64,000 bases of DNA, taken from the NCBI GenBank assembly GCA_027061995.1, contig JAMOUT010000087.1:25652-89651 (forward strand), in the 5' to 3' direction. The position numbers and the translations under genes were made by a program. This stretch comes from Candidatus Aminicenantota bacterium. GTDB taxonomy: Bacteria; Acidobacteriota; Aminicenantia; JAMOAD01. This document shows positions 10,690 to 19,590 of this stretch, one piece after another; the first letter of the stretch is position 1; each line of letters starts with the position of its first letter. The notes beneath the pieces were generated by a model. It was not told where the DNA came from, did no database searches, and saw only the letters and a program-made list of their open reading frames with translations.

Positions 10690-11955
10690 GTGAAAAAAAG
10701 AATTTTCATTTTTATTTTAATGATTGTAAGTGTGTCTTTTCTATTCTCAGGAGGATTTTCCCTTTTTGAAGCAGGTTCAAGAGCAGTGGGAATGGGAGAG
10801 TCTTTTGTGGCTGTAGCAGATGATCTTTCCGCCATGTTTTATAATCCGGCGGGATTGTCCTATCTTGAGGGAACAAATGTTTCGATTGGCGGAACTTTGA
10901 TTTTTCCTTCAACAGAATTTAAAGGTGCCGCACCTTATCCCGGAGAAGGGGTTAACGAGAAAGCGATATCTCAAACATTTGTCATCCCGAACTTTTATAT
11001 AGGAAAAAAGATTGGAAAAAGAATCTATATAGGAACGGGAATCACTGTTCCGTTCGGACTCGGCGTTAATTGGGATGATAATTGGTCAGGCAGATACATA
11101 ACAACAAATACTGAAATTAAAGCTGTGGATTTTACCCCTACACTGGCATTGCAGTTATCCGAAAGTTTTTCATTGGCAATCTCTTATATATACAGGAATG
11201 CGAAACTCTTCAATGATCAGAAAATCCCCTTTGTAAACCCGTGGACTTTCGCAGTTCAGGATGTAGCAGCCCTTCACCTTGAGACAGCATACAGTCATGG
11301 TTCGGGATTCAGAGCCGGAACACTTATAAAACTTGGTAAAATAAACTTCGGTTTATCCTATATGTCGGAAATCATAATGGATTTTACGGGAGATGCGAAA
11401 TTCACAATGATTTCAACAGGAAACCAAACTCTTGATTATATCCTCGCTTCCCAATTTCCCGCAACAGCAAAAGGAAAAACAACACTTGTATTTCCCTCAA
11501 ATCTTTCCGTAGGATTTTCAACCACAGCTTTTGAAGGTTTATTATTTTCTTTTCAACTTGATTATATGAAATGGAGTGATTATAAGGAGTTGAAGATAGA
11601 GTTTGAGGATTATCCCAAATTTTCAACAACCATTGAAAAACATTATAAAAATACATACTCATTCAGATTCGGAGCTGAAAAAATCTTATCAAAAAAACTT
11701 GCCGCAAGAGTCGGTTATTTTTATGATCAAGGAGCACCGGAACCCGTAAGTCTGGGACCCGATCTTCCCGATTCCGACAAACACGGAATCACTTTTGGTC
11801 TAAGTTTTACCATGGGGAAAATCAAGGTTGATTTCGGGAACATCGTCCTATTTTTCAGAGACAGATCAACGGAAAATCTTAATGAGGATAATTTTAACGG
11901 AACTTACGGCTCTTTTGCTTTTATTTCAGGTATAAATTTAAATTTTAACTTTTAA
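10690..11955 (+). CDS. OmpP1/FadL/TodX-family outer-membrane transporter
   Basis: A 14-stranded outer-membrane barrel that lets hydrophobic compounds such as long-chain fatty acids enter. After a signal peptide (about 1-20), the mature start FSLFEAGSRAVGMGES matches the FadL N-terminal plug region. It continues with the family hallmark DDLSAMFYNPAGLSYLEG (about 45-62), and the protein ends in NLNFNF as expected for a barrel. At 421 aa it has normal length. The start is GTG, 7 nt after AAGGAGG. The SGNH hydrolase gene follows 10 nt downstream, so an outer-membrane lipid porin and a lipase-like enzyme are made together. Confidence 0.92.
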   Translation: MKKRIFIFILMIVSVSFLFSGGFSLFEAGSRAVGMGESFVAVADDLSAMFYNPAGLSYLEGTNVSIGGTLIFPSTEFKGAAPYPGEGVNEKAISQTFVIPNFYIGKKIGKRIYIGTGITVPFGLGVNWDDNWSGRYITTNTEIKAVDFTPTLALQLSESFSLAISYIYRNAKLFNDQKIPFVNPWTFAVQDVAALHLETAYSHGSGFRAGTLIKLGKINFGLSYMSEIIMDFTGDAKFTMISTGNQTLDYILASQFPATAKGKTTLVFPSNLSVGFSTTAFEGLLFSFQLDYMKWSDYKELKIEFEDYPKFSTTIEKHYKNTYSFRFGAEKILSKKLAARVGYFYDQGAPEPVSLGPDLPDSDKHGITFGLSFTMGKIKVDFGNIVLFFRDRSTENLNEDNFNGTYGSFAFISGINLNFNF

Positions 11956-11965
11956 GAGGTAAATT

Positions 11966-13207
11966 ATGAAGAAAAAATTATTTATAATATTATTAATTTT
12001 AAGTGTATCAATATCATTCGTCTATTCGGGAGATTATAAAACAGAGCTTACCAAATATGTTGCAATAGGTGATTCTCTAACCGCAGGTTATCAAAGCGGA
12101 GGATTGGTATCAGAATTTCAAAAATATTCTTATCCCAATATTCTATCAACACAACTCGGGATAACGGATTTTCAACAACCGCTTATATCATCACCCGGAA
12201 TACCCGCCGTCATGCAGCTTCAGAGCTTATCGCCCGTCTCTTTTTATACCCCTTCCGGAACAGGAATTCCTCTGAATCTCAATCTTCAAAGACCTTATGA
12301 TAATCTTGCTATTCCCGGAGCAACTCTTTACTCATCTCTGTATCCTCCAAAAACTTCATCAAACCCTTTTTATCAAATAATTTTAAGAGGACTTGGTAAT
12401 GTAATCACACAAGCAAGCCTATTAAAGCCTAAATTAATCACTTTCTGGCTTGGTAATAATGAGATTCTCGGGGGAGTATTAAGCGGAAAAGTTATAGAGG
12501 GAGTTACGGTTTTTCCTGTCGGAACATATTCAATACTGCTTGACCAAGCAATGGCAGCACTTTCGGCAACCAAAGCAAAGATAGTAATAATGAATATCCC
12601 TAAAACAACAGATATCCCTTTTGTTAATACTTTATCTATCTATATAACAAATCCGACAACAGGAGAACTTATTAAAGATACAAATGGTAATCCCATAACA
12701 TATATAGGTCCCAACGGTCCCATGACAAACGGCTGGTATATAACTTTAAAAGCAATTCCCTATATAACGGCAGGCTATGGAATTCCCGCAGCTCTCGGAG
12801 GAAACGGGCAACCTTTACCTGATACAGTAACATTAAGCCCTTCGGAAATAGAAAAATTAGATAAAATGGTGGAGGATTATAATAAAGTTATAAAAAATAC
12901 CGCAAAAAAATACAATGCTATTCTTATGGATGTCAACTCCCTTTTCTCAATAATAACCAAAGATGGTTATAAAATCGGAGGTGTTACTTTTACAACAAAT
13001 TTTATCACGGGGGGGCTGTTCTCTTATGACGGTGTTCACCTCAACTCTCTCGGTTATGCGATAATAGCTAATAAAATAATAGAAAAGATTAATGAAACTT
13101 TGGAGTATAATATTCCACTATACTCTTATAAAGATCTTTTTGAAAAGGGGAATCCTACTATCGCACCAATTAAAACGACTAATTTTAGAGTTTTAAAGAA
13201 TAATTAA
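11966..13207 (+). CDS. Exported SGNH/GDSL-family hydrolase
   Basis: Probably an esterase or lipase acting in the envelope. A signal peptide covers residues 1-21. Block I is IGDSLTAGYQSG (about 34-45, nucleophile Ser), block III is WLGNNE (about 160-165), and block V is YDGVHLNSLGYAI near residue 350, supplying the catalytic Asp and His. At 413 aa it is long for the fold, with an insertion between blocks III and V. The same gene order (FadL-like porin followed by SGNH hydrolase) is known in other bacteria and suggests uptake of lipid-derived products. A strong terminator follows the stop. Confidence 0.88.
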   Translation: MKKKLFIILLILSVSISFVYSGDYKTELTKYVAIGDSLTAGYQSGGLVSEFQKYSYPNILSTQLGITDFQQPLISSPGIPAVMQLQSLSPVSFYTPSGTGIPLNLNLQRPYDNLAIPGATLYSSLYPPKTSSNPFYQIILRGLGNVITQASLLKPKLITFWLGNNEILGGVLSGKVIEGVTVFPVGTYSILLDQAMAALSATKAKIVIMNIPKTTDIPFVNTLSIYITNPTTGELIKDTNGNPITYIGPNGPMTNGWYITLKAIPYITAGYGIPAALGGNGQPLPDTVTLSPSEIEKLDKMVEDYNKVIKNTAKKYNAILMDVNSLFSIITKDGYKIGGVTFTTNFITGGLFSYDGVHLNSLGYAIIANKIIEKINETLEYNIPLYSYKDLFEKGNPTIAPIKTTNFRVLKNN

Positions 13208-13223
13208 TGAAAAGACAAAATAG

Positions 13224-13257
13224 AAGAGGGAAGAGAAGCTTTCTTCCCTCTTTTAGA
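13224..13257 (+). terminator. Rho-independent terminator after the ChaN-FadL-SGNH operon
   Basis: A perfect 11-bp stem (AAGAGGGAAGA, 13224-13234, pairing with 13242-13252) with a 7-nt loop, followed by a T-rich stretch. It lies 17 nt after the SGNH hydrolase stop. Confidence 0.85.
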
Positions 13258-13310
13258 TTTTATTAATAGAAGATTATTATTTAATAAATTTTATATTCGG
13301 AGGTTTTTTA

Positions 13311-14834
13311 ATGGCAATAATATTAGATGGTTATCATTTAACTGTTGAGGATTTAGTGAAAGTTGCGAGATTTAATGAAAAAGTGGAGCTTCATCCAGAT
13401 GCTCTCAAAAGAATTGAAAAATGCAGAGCAATGCTTGAGAAAAAAATCGAAGCTCATGAAATTATGTATGGAGTTAACACCGGAATAGGTGAATTTTCAG
13501 AGGTTGTTCTTGATGATGAGCAAGTGGAACAATTTCAAAAATATCTGGTTTATAATCATGCGGCTGGTATAGGTGATCCGGCTCCCATAGAATATGTTAG
13601 GGGAGCAATGGTCGGAAGAATCAATGTTCATGCGCACGGAAATTCAGGAATCAGACCGATAATAACTCAAACTCTTGTTGAGATGTTGAATAAAGGGGTA
13701 ACCCCTTTCGTTTGTCAAAAAGGTTCGGTTGGAGCTTCGGGTGATCTTGCCCCTATGTCTCAAATAGCTCTTCTTTTAATGGGAGAGGGAAAAGCTTATT
13801 ATAAAGGGGAACTTCTTGACGGAAAAGAGGCAATGGACAGAGCGGGAATTCCCATTCCCGGACTTAAAGCGAGAGACGGGCTCGGAACAATAAACGGCTC
13901 TAATGTTTTAACAGCTATGAGTGCAATCTTTTTATATGATGCAAACAGATGGTTAAAACAATCTGAAATAGCGGCAGCTATGTCTCTCGAAGCACTTATG
14001 GCAAATATGAAACCATATACCCCCCTTCTTCATGAAGCAAGAGGATTCAAAGGTGCGATTAGAACAGCAAAAGCAATTAAAAAAGTTATTCAGGGCGGAG
14101 ATCTTGAAGAGGGAAAATTAAAAGTAAAAGTTCAGGATGCTTATTCAATGCGTTCAACTCCTCAGGTTATAGGAGCGGCACATGATGCTTTGGCATATGC
14201 AAAATCTCAGGTTGAGATAGAGTTAAACGGAGTGGGAGATAATCCCATCTTTTTCCCTGACAAAAATCTTCAACTTTCGGGAGCAAATTTTCAGGGAACA
14301 CCGGTCGCTCTTCCAATGGATATGATGGGAGCGGCTATTACCATGGTAAGTGTTATGTCAGAGAGAAGAATGAACAGACTCAATAATCCCGCATTAAGCG
14401 GAGGTCTTCCCCCGTTTTTAACCAAAGGTGCGGGAATGATGTCGGGTTTAATGCTTAGCCAATACACCGCTGATATGCAGATTGTCGAGCAAAGAATTTT
14501 ATCTATGCCGGCTTCCATTCAATCCATCCCCGCAGCAGCGGATCAAGAGGATTTTGTATCCATGGGAATGAATACAGCCATTAAAAATTTTCAAATACTT
14601 GATAATGCTTATGGTGTGCTCGGGATAGAGTTTATGGCGGCCGCTCAAGCATTGGATTTAAGAGATTTTAATTTTGGAAAAGGAACAACAAAAGCAAAAG
14701 AGGTTATCAGAAAATATGTTGATTTTCTTGATATAGACAGACCCCTTTATCCTGACCATACTAAGATGAAAGAACTTGTTAAATCGGGAGAGATTCTCGA
14801 AGAGGTGGAAAAAGTAGTAGGTAGTTTGGAATAA
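13311..14834 (+). CDS. hutH: Histidine ammonia-lyase
   Basis: First step of histidine degradation: L-histidine to urocanate plus ammonia. The MIO prosthetic group forms from ASG at 142-144. Residues matching the studied Pseudomonas enzyme are H83, N195, Y278, R281 and E413 (in the QED segment), which favours histidine over the tyrosine and phenylalanine lyases, where QD is usual at that site. The usual Cys after R281 is Ser, and the His of QEDH is Phe, so this is a divergent subgroup. At 507 aa it has normal length. It has its own GGAGG site and is bounded by hairpins on both sides, so it is probably monocistronic. hutU lies 17.6 kb away. Confidence 0.87.
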   Translation: MAIILDGYHLTVEDLVKVARFNEKVELHPDALKRIEKCRAMLEKKIEAHEIMYGVNTGIGEFSEVVLDDEQVEQFQKYLVYNHAAGIGDPAPIEYVRGAMVGRINVHAHGNSGIRPIITQTLVEMLNKGVTPFVCQKGSVGASGDLAPMSQIALLLMGEGKAYYKGELLDGKEAMDRAGIPIPGLKARDGLGTINGSNVLTAMSAIFLYDANRWLKQSEIAAAMSLEALMANMKPYTPLLHEARGFKGAIRTAKAIKKVIQGGDLEEGKLKVKVQDAYSMRSTPQVIGAAHDALAYAKSQVEIELNGVGDNPIFFPDKNLQLSGANFQGTPVALPMDMMGAAITMVSVMSERRMNRLNNPALSGGLPPFLTKGAGMMSGLMLSQYTADMQIVEQRILSMPASIQSIPAAADQEDFVSMGMNTAIKNFQILDNAYGVLGIEFMAAAQALDLRDFNFGKGTTKAKEVIRKYVDFLDIDRPLYPDHTKMKELVKSGEILEEVEKVVGSLE

Positions 14835-14863
14835 ATATATATTAACACTATTTTTATATTCCA

Positions 14864-14903
14864 ATCTTTTACGGGGAAAAAATTATTTTTCCCCGTAAAA
14901 GAT
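14864..14903 (+). terminator. Terminator hairpin after hutH
   Basis: A perfect 18-bp inverted repeat (14864-14881 with 14886-14903) around a 4-nt loop, with a GC core CGGGG/CCCCG and A- and T-tracts nearest the loop. It lies 30 nt after the hutH stop. No long T-run follows, but the stem is very stable. Confidence 0.75.
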
Positions 14904-14992
14904 AGTATAAAATGATATACATATGTAAACGATTTCTTACTTATCTTTTATAAACCATTTTACAAAACCCTCATCTTCATTGATTCTTTTTC

Positions 14993-15008
14993 TGGCATGA
15001 ATTTTGCG
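14993..15008 (+). promoter_or_regulatory. Sigma-54 (-24/-12) promoter
   Basis: The sequence CTGGCATGAATTTTGCG matches the RpoN consensus YTGGCACGRNNNTTGCW except at one -24 position (T for C) and the final base. The GG (14994-14995) and GC (15006-15007) are separated by exactly 10 nt, the invariant sigma-54 spacing. Transcription would start near 15019, about 12 nt before the AAAGGAGGT ribosome site of the FecR/DUF6600 gene at 15044. No enhancer-binding activator gene lies in the window. Confidence 0.75.
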
Positions 15009-15043
15009 GTATAATTTTATCTTGAGCATAAAGGAGGTATGCT

Positions 15044-17407
15044 ATGAAAAAATTAATTATATTTATAAGCTTATTTGTTCTGATATTCGGTTATCAGAGT
15101 TTCGGATATGAACAACAATCACCTATAAGAATCTCTTATATTCAAGGTTCTGCAATGGTTCAAAGAGGTTTTGACATGGGGTTTGAAGATGCAACAATCA
15201 ATCTTCCTCTTGTTGACGGAGATAGAATTATAACTCAGAATGGGAGAGTTGAAATTGATCTCGGTGATGGCAATTATATAAGGTTGGATAATGATACCAG
15301 AGCTGAAATTGACAGAAAAGATGAAAATGTAAAAGTTAAAATATGGTCGGGCTCCATCTATGTTGATATCAATAATTTCATGGGAGAGGGAACAATAGTT
15401 CTCGGTTTTCCGCAGGGAGAAGTTGTCCCGTTAAAAAAAGGAACTTATAGAATCGATTATTTTAATAATGTCGGTAAAGTAATTGTCAGAAACGGTGTTG
15501 CCGAAGTTTTCACTGATGAAGGTTCAAGATATGTCAGAAGATCTCAAAATATCACTCTTGAAGGGGGAAGATTCACTTCAAGAGCAAGTTATCTTTATAA
15601 TGATTATGATGATGAATTTGATAAATGGAATTATTACAGGGCAAAAACAGTCAATCAGTGGTATTCCGATGATTACGGATATGAAGATTCCTATCTTCCC
15701 CAAAATCTGAGAAGATATTCGCAGAACTTTCGTTCCAACGGAAGATGGATATATGTAAATGATTACGGATATTGCTGGAGACCTGTTTCAGTAATCAATA
15801 CATGGAGGCCTTACTATAACGGAAGATGGACATGGGTTTATCCTTACGGATGGACATGGGTTTCCTATGACCCTTGGTGGCCTACCTATCATTACGGAAG
15901 ATGGGTATGGGATTCATACAATGGTTGGATATGGGCTCCCGGAAGCACATGGGGTCCCGCATGGGTTGACTGGTTTTATTATGGAGACTACTATGGTTGG
16001 GCACCCATAGATTATTACGGAAATCCTGTAATTGTTGTCAATAATGTCTGGGTCAGACACTACAACAGAATACCGGTGAATGCAAGATCAGTTGTTGTTT
16101 TGAGGAAAAGTTCGCTTATGGCGAGAAATGTATCAAGAGTCGCTTTAACCGGAAGAGTTCTCAGATCAAGCTCATTATCAAGAATAACTCTCAGGAGAAT
16201 CTCATCTCAACCCCTTGCAGTCCAAAGGATAAACAGGGTTAAAGTCGGAAACAGAGTTATATTAAAGAGAAATTATACACCGGTTGTAAATGTGAATTCA
16301 ACAAAGATAAGAGGAAAAGTTTTCAAACCCTCCACAACTTACAGAAAAATCAGCGCAATAAAATCAAGAAGCTTTAAAAATAAAGCCGGAGGAATAACAA
16401 CAGTATCAAAATCAAAATCCTATGGCACAAGAATTATTAAAAGGGATGGTCATTCATCCTATACCACAAAAGATAAAACATACAGAAAAACATACACAAA
16501 CAAAAGCTCTTACAGAACAATCGGGAAAAGGGGAGTTATCTCAAAGAAAAAAGTAACAAGATCTTCCGTATCCTCAACAAGTTCGCAATCAGGCACAAGG
16601 AAAAAAATTAAAAAGAAAAATAATGGCGAACATTATCCGTTTAATACGCATTATAATTCTCCCTCAAATTCTGAAAATTCTTCCTACAGGAGTTCATCAA
16701 GTTTTTACAGATACTATACCCCTAAAAAATTAAAGAAAGATTATTACGGAGGAACTCCGAGAGGTTATTATACGGCAAAAAAGAGCGGCTCCTATCATTC
16801 AAATAAATCTTATAATAATTCATCTTCCTCATACAAAAGAGGTTCTTACAACAAATCATCGGGGTTTTACAGATACTATAAACCCAAGACAACGGTAAAA
16901 AGATATTCCTACGGAAACCGTTCGGGAAATTATTATAAAAACAAAACATATACAAACAATAATTACAATAATTACTATAACAAATCTTATTCAAATAATA
17001 GTTATAAAAGATATTACAGCGGCAACTATAATAAAAGATACAATAAATCTTATTCATACGGTAATAACTCTTACAACTCCGATTCTTCAAAAAGCGGCGG
17101 TTCATTCTGGCAAAAATTCATAAGAAAAAGCTCCCCGTCCCGCTCTTCATACAATCATAAATCCTATGGCAATTATAATAAATCTTATTCCTCAACCCCG
17201 AGAAACAGATATTATAAAAAATATAGTTATTCAGGTTCATCAAGAACATATAGTCCGAAATCAAGTTCATCAAGCCATTGGTCACACAGTTCATCCTCTT
17301 CAAACCACTCCTCTTTTTCAACTTCATCATCTTCAAGCCACTCCTCTTATTCAGCCTCATCATCCTCATCTTCAAGCGGTAGCCGTTCAATAAAGAAAAG
17401 AAAATAA
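15044..17407 (+). CDS. Exported FecR/DUF6600 protein with a long Tyr/Ser/Asn/Lys-rich tail
   Basis: A 787-aa secreted or surface protein of unknown role. The signal peptide (1-22) is followed by a FecR-like beta domain (about 28-175). Next is a DUF6600 Trp/Tyr repeat region (about 225-345) with several G-R-W/GWxW units and PAWVDW near its end. Residues about 400-787 are low complexity: Ser, Tyr, Asn, Lys and Gly, with two copies of an SSxFYRYYxPK unit and Ser/His runs before a basic end. Such a tail is expected to be disordered or adhesive. The body has no membrane helix. It is transcribed alone: sigma-54 promoter upstream, strong terminator downstream. Domain calls are firm; an envelope-matrix role is inference. 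Confidence 0.85.
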   Translation: MKKLIIFISLFVLIFGYQSFGYEQQSPIRISYIQGSAMVQRGFDMGFEDATINLPLVDGDRIITQNGRVEIDLGDGNYIRLDNDTRAEIDRKDENVKVKIWSGSIYVDINNFMGEGTIVLGFPQGEVVPLKKGTYRIDYFNNVGKVIVRNGVAEVFTDEGSRYVRRSQNITLEGGRFTSRASYLYNDYDDEFDKWNYYRAKTVNQWYSDDYGYEDSYLPQNLRRYSQNFRSNGRWIYVNDYGYCWRPVSVINTWRPYYNGRWTWVYPYGWTWVSYDPWWPTYHYGRWVWDSYNGWIWAPGSTWGPAWVDWFYYGDYYGWAPIDYYGNPVIVVNNVWVRHYNRIPVNARSVVVLRKSSLMARNVSRVALTGRVLRSSSLSRITLRRISSQPLAVQRINRVKVGNRVILKRNYTPVVNVNSTKIRGKVFKPSTTYRKISAIKSRSFKNKAGGITTVSKSKSYGTRIIKRDGHSSYTTKDKTYRKTYTNKSSYRTIGKRGVISKKKVTRSSVSSTSSQSGTRKKIKKKNNGEHYPFNTHYNSPSNSENSSYRSSSSFYRYYTPKKLKKDYYGGTPRGYYTAKKSGSYHSNKSYNNSSSSYKRGSYNKSSGFYRYYKPKTTVKRYSYGNRSGNYYKNKTYTNNNYNNYYNKSYSNNSYKRYYSGNYNKRYNKSYSYGNNSYNSDSSKSGGSFWQKFIRKSSPSRSSYNHKSYGNYNKSYSSTPRNRYYKKYSYSGSSRTYSPKSSSSSHWSHSSSSSNHSSFSTSSSSSHSSYSASSSSSSSGSRSIKKRK

Positions 17408-17432
17408 CTGTTATCTTTATATAGATCCTTCG

Positions 17433-17468
17433 AAAAAGGGGATATCCTTCTGGATATCCCCTTTTTTT
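17433..17468. terminator. Bidirectional terminator between convergent genes
   Basis: A perfect 15-bp stem (AAAAAGGGGATATCC, 17433-17447, with 17452-17466), a 4-nt loop, and T-runs on both strands. It lies 25 nt after the FecR/DUF6600 stop and abuts the stop of the minus-strand propeller gene, so it can end both transcripts. Confidence 0.9.
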
Positions 17469-18504
17469 ATTTTAAGTTTATTTTAACCGAGTTTAAACCC
17501 CACAAGTCATCATTTTCCGAATATTTGAGAAAAAGATAGATATTATCTCTAACCGCCCAATAATCTGTTTCCGGAAGTAAAAGTTTTTTACTCTTTCCTG
17601 TTTTAAGATTAACAATGATATACTGCCGATTATTACCCAAAACTTTATATGTTCTTATATATAAATTGCCATCCGCCACTTTTATATTCTGCACAGGGGG
17701 AAAATATTCCGGACAATAAATATTATTTTGCTTTAATAATTCTTTCCATTTTCTATTATTGAATCCCATTTTAATTCTTGTTTTTTCCACAAGTTTTATT
17801 TTATCTTTTTTCATTATTTTTATGTTTGGATATTTTATCTCTAAGGTATTTATATGCTTAACTCTATTATCATAAATTTTTATTTTATAATTATCCGCCG
17901 GATCACAAATAATAAATTGATTATCTCCTGTATCCCATAATATTCTCTCTTTAAAAATAGGGATTGTCCCTTTTTTCTTCATTCCCACATACATAATATA
18001 TCTCTTACCCCGATTTCTCCTTTTGATTATTGTTTTTATCCTTTTTAAATTAGAATTCCAAAGCTCGAATACATTAAACATTGCTTTCTTTACGAATGAA
18101 TAATGAAAAAAGATATAATTGTTCCCAAACGGTTTTAGAATCCCCCTCGGATGAAATCTTTTCTCGTGAAGAAATTGCCCTTGTTTATTATAATAAGCTA
18201 TTTTAACCGTTGTAAACAACATAATATTTTTTTTATTTGTTAATATCGCCGGAGCCCAAGGAAAATCCCCCGGTCCTTGACCTTTTTTATATCTTATCTC
18301 AAAATTTTTTTTGAGTGTATATATCGAATAACCCAAAACTCTTTTAATACTATGATCTATAATATACACTCTTCTTTTATCACAATTCATATAATAGGGG
18401 TTAATCAATCTCCTTATATTAACACTATTCAATAATCTTTCGGAAGATAATAAAGAGATAATACTTAAGAATAAGATAATAAAAATAATTATTTTATTTT
18501 TCAT
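17467..18504 (-). CDS. Exported 6-bladed beta-propeller protein
   Basis: A 345-aa protein with a signal segment (1-21). The family hallmark KGQGPGDFPWAPA (about 76-90) matches the GEGPGEF motif of 6-bladed propeller proteins common in Bacteroidota and Aminicenantes-like genomes. Repeated Ile/Tyr-rich strands follow. The function is unknown, and it may be a periplasmic binding or sensor partner. It has its own AGGAGG site and begins 18 nt after a glycosyltransferase gene on the same strand. The sequence is very Lys/Ile-rich. Alternative: another NHL-type propeller. Confidence 0.72.
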   Translation of the reverse strand: MKNKIIIFIILFLSIISLLSSERLLNSVNIRRLINPYYMNCDKRRVYIIDHSIKRVLGYSIYTLKKNFEIRYKKGQGPGDFPWAPAILTNKKNIMLFTTVKIAYYNKQGQFLHEKRFHPRGILKPFGNNYIFFHYSFVKKAMFNVFELWNSNLKRIKTIIKRRNRGKRYIMYVGMKKKGTIPIFKERILWDTGDNQFIICDPADNYKIKIYDNRVKHINTLEIKYPNIKIMKKDKIKLVEKTRIKMGFNNRKWKELLKQNNIYCPEYFPPVQNIKVADGNLYIRTYKVLGNNRQYIIVNLKTGKSKKLLLPETDYWAVRDNIYLFLKYSENDDLWGLNSVKINLK

Positions 18505-18522
18505 TTTTTACCTCCTAAAATT

Positions 18523-19590
18523 TTATAAACCTTTTAATATATCAATATATTGTCGGACGAATTTATCCCAGTGAAAATTTTCACTGTATTTCAAACCTTT
18601 TGATTCATACTCTTTTCTCAAACTCTCATCGATTATCATATTTTCCATAACAGTGGTAAGTTCTTCCTCGGATTGAGGATTAAAAAGAACAGCATTATCT
18701 TTTAAAATCTCTTTAAGACTTCCTCCCGAGCTGCTTACCACAGCTTTGCCTCTTGCCATTACTTCAATAGGAGGTAACCCGAACCCTTCATAAAGTGAAG
18801 GAAACACAAAAAACAAACAATTATCAATAAATTTGATAACCTCCTTTTGTTCGATATATCCTTTTATTATCACTCTGTTTTCAATCCCCAAACCTTCTAC
18901 TTGTTTTTTTAATTGTTTCGGATTTTTTATCCCGATAAGAATAAGTTTAAGCTCCTTATATTTTCCTTTTATATTTGAGAAAGCTTTTAAGAGAATTCCG
19001 AGATTTTTATGAGGTTTAAGATTTCCCATATAAAGGATATAAGGAAAATCGATTGAGGTTTTCTGTTCTTCAGCCGAAAAAAATATCTCCGCAATCCCAT
19101 TGTATATAACTTTTATCCTATCTTCATTAAAACCGAACATATTAATAATATCTTTTTTTGAAGTCTCGGATACCGTAAAAATCAGCTCCCCTCTCTGTTG
19201 TAAACTTTTAAGGAAAATCTTACCAATCTCTCTTTTATAAAAGGGGAAAAATTCGGGAAACTTAAAATGGATAAGGTCGTGAATTGTTGCTATAACCCTG
19301 TTTTTGATAAAGATGGGAAAAACATAATGGGGAGAAAAATAGATATAATCTTTTAACCCTCTTATCTTCAAAGGGATTTCCAAATGTTCAAACAGGCTAT
19401 AATTTTTACTGCCAACATTAATAATATTCTCTTTTAAAAATTCGGGAGATGAGGAATCTTTAAGATGAAGAAATTTATAAGCAAATTCCCCCGAACTTAT
19501 TAATCCTCCGAAAATATTTTTCAGATATGTTCCTATCCCGTAATCATCTGTTTTTCTCCCGTCAAAAATAAGTTTAACATCTGTATTCAT
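18523..19590 (-). CDS. Family 1/4 glycosyltransferase (GT-B fold)
   Basis: Transfers a sugar from an activated donor, probably during cell-surface glycan assembly. The N-terminal acceptor domain shows GIGTYLKN; the C-terminal donor domain shows the ILYMGNLKPHKN strand (about 185-196) and the EGFGLPPIEVMARGKAVVSS region (about 265-285) with the paired-Glu motif. It has 355 aa. A GGAG site 7 nt upstream favours ATG at 19590 over the preceding TTG. The gene overlaps the upstream GT2 gene by 17 nt, so the two are translationally linked. Specific sugar unknown. Confidence 0.9.
   Translation of the reverse strand: MNTDVKLIFDGRKTDDYGIGTYLKNIFGGLISSGEFAYKFLHLKDSSSPEFLKENIINVGSKNYSLFEHLEIPLKIRGLKDYIYFSPHYVFPIFIKNRVIATIHDLIHFKFPEFFPFYKREIGKIFLKSLQQRGELIFTVSETSKKDIINMFGFNEDRIKVIYNGIAEIFFSAEEQKTSIDFPYILYMGNLKPHKNLGILLKAFSNIKGKYKELKLILIGIKNPKQLKKQVEGLGIENRVIIKGYIEQKEVIKFIDNCLFFVFPSLYEGFGLPPIEVMARGKAVVSSSGGSLKEILKDNAVLFNPQSEEELTTVMENMIIDESLRKEYESKGLKYSENFHWDKFVRQYIDILKGL

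Noticed and set aside
16722-17393. Minus-strand and alternative plus-strand frames of 75-127 codons
   Set aside because: They arise from the low-complexity Ser/Tyr/Asn codons of the DUF6600 protein; their composition mirrors that repeat and no start signals are present.
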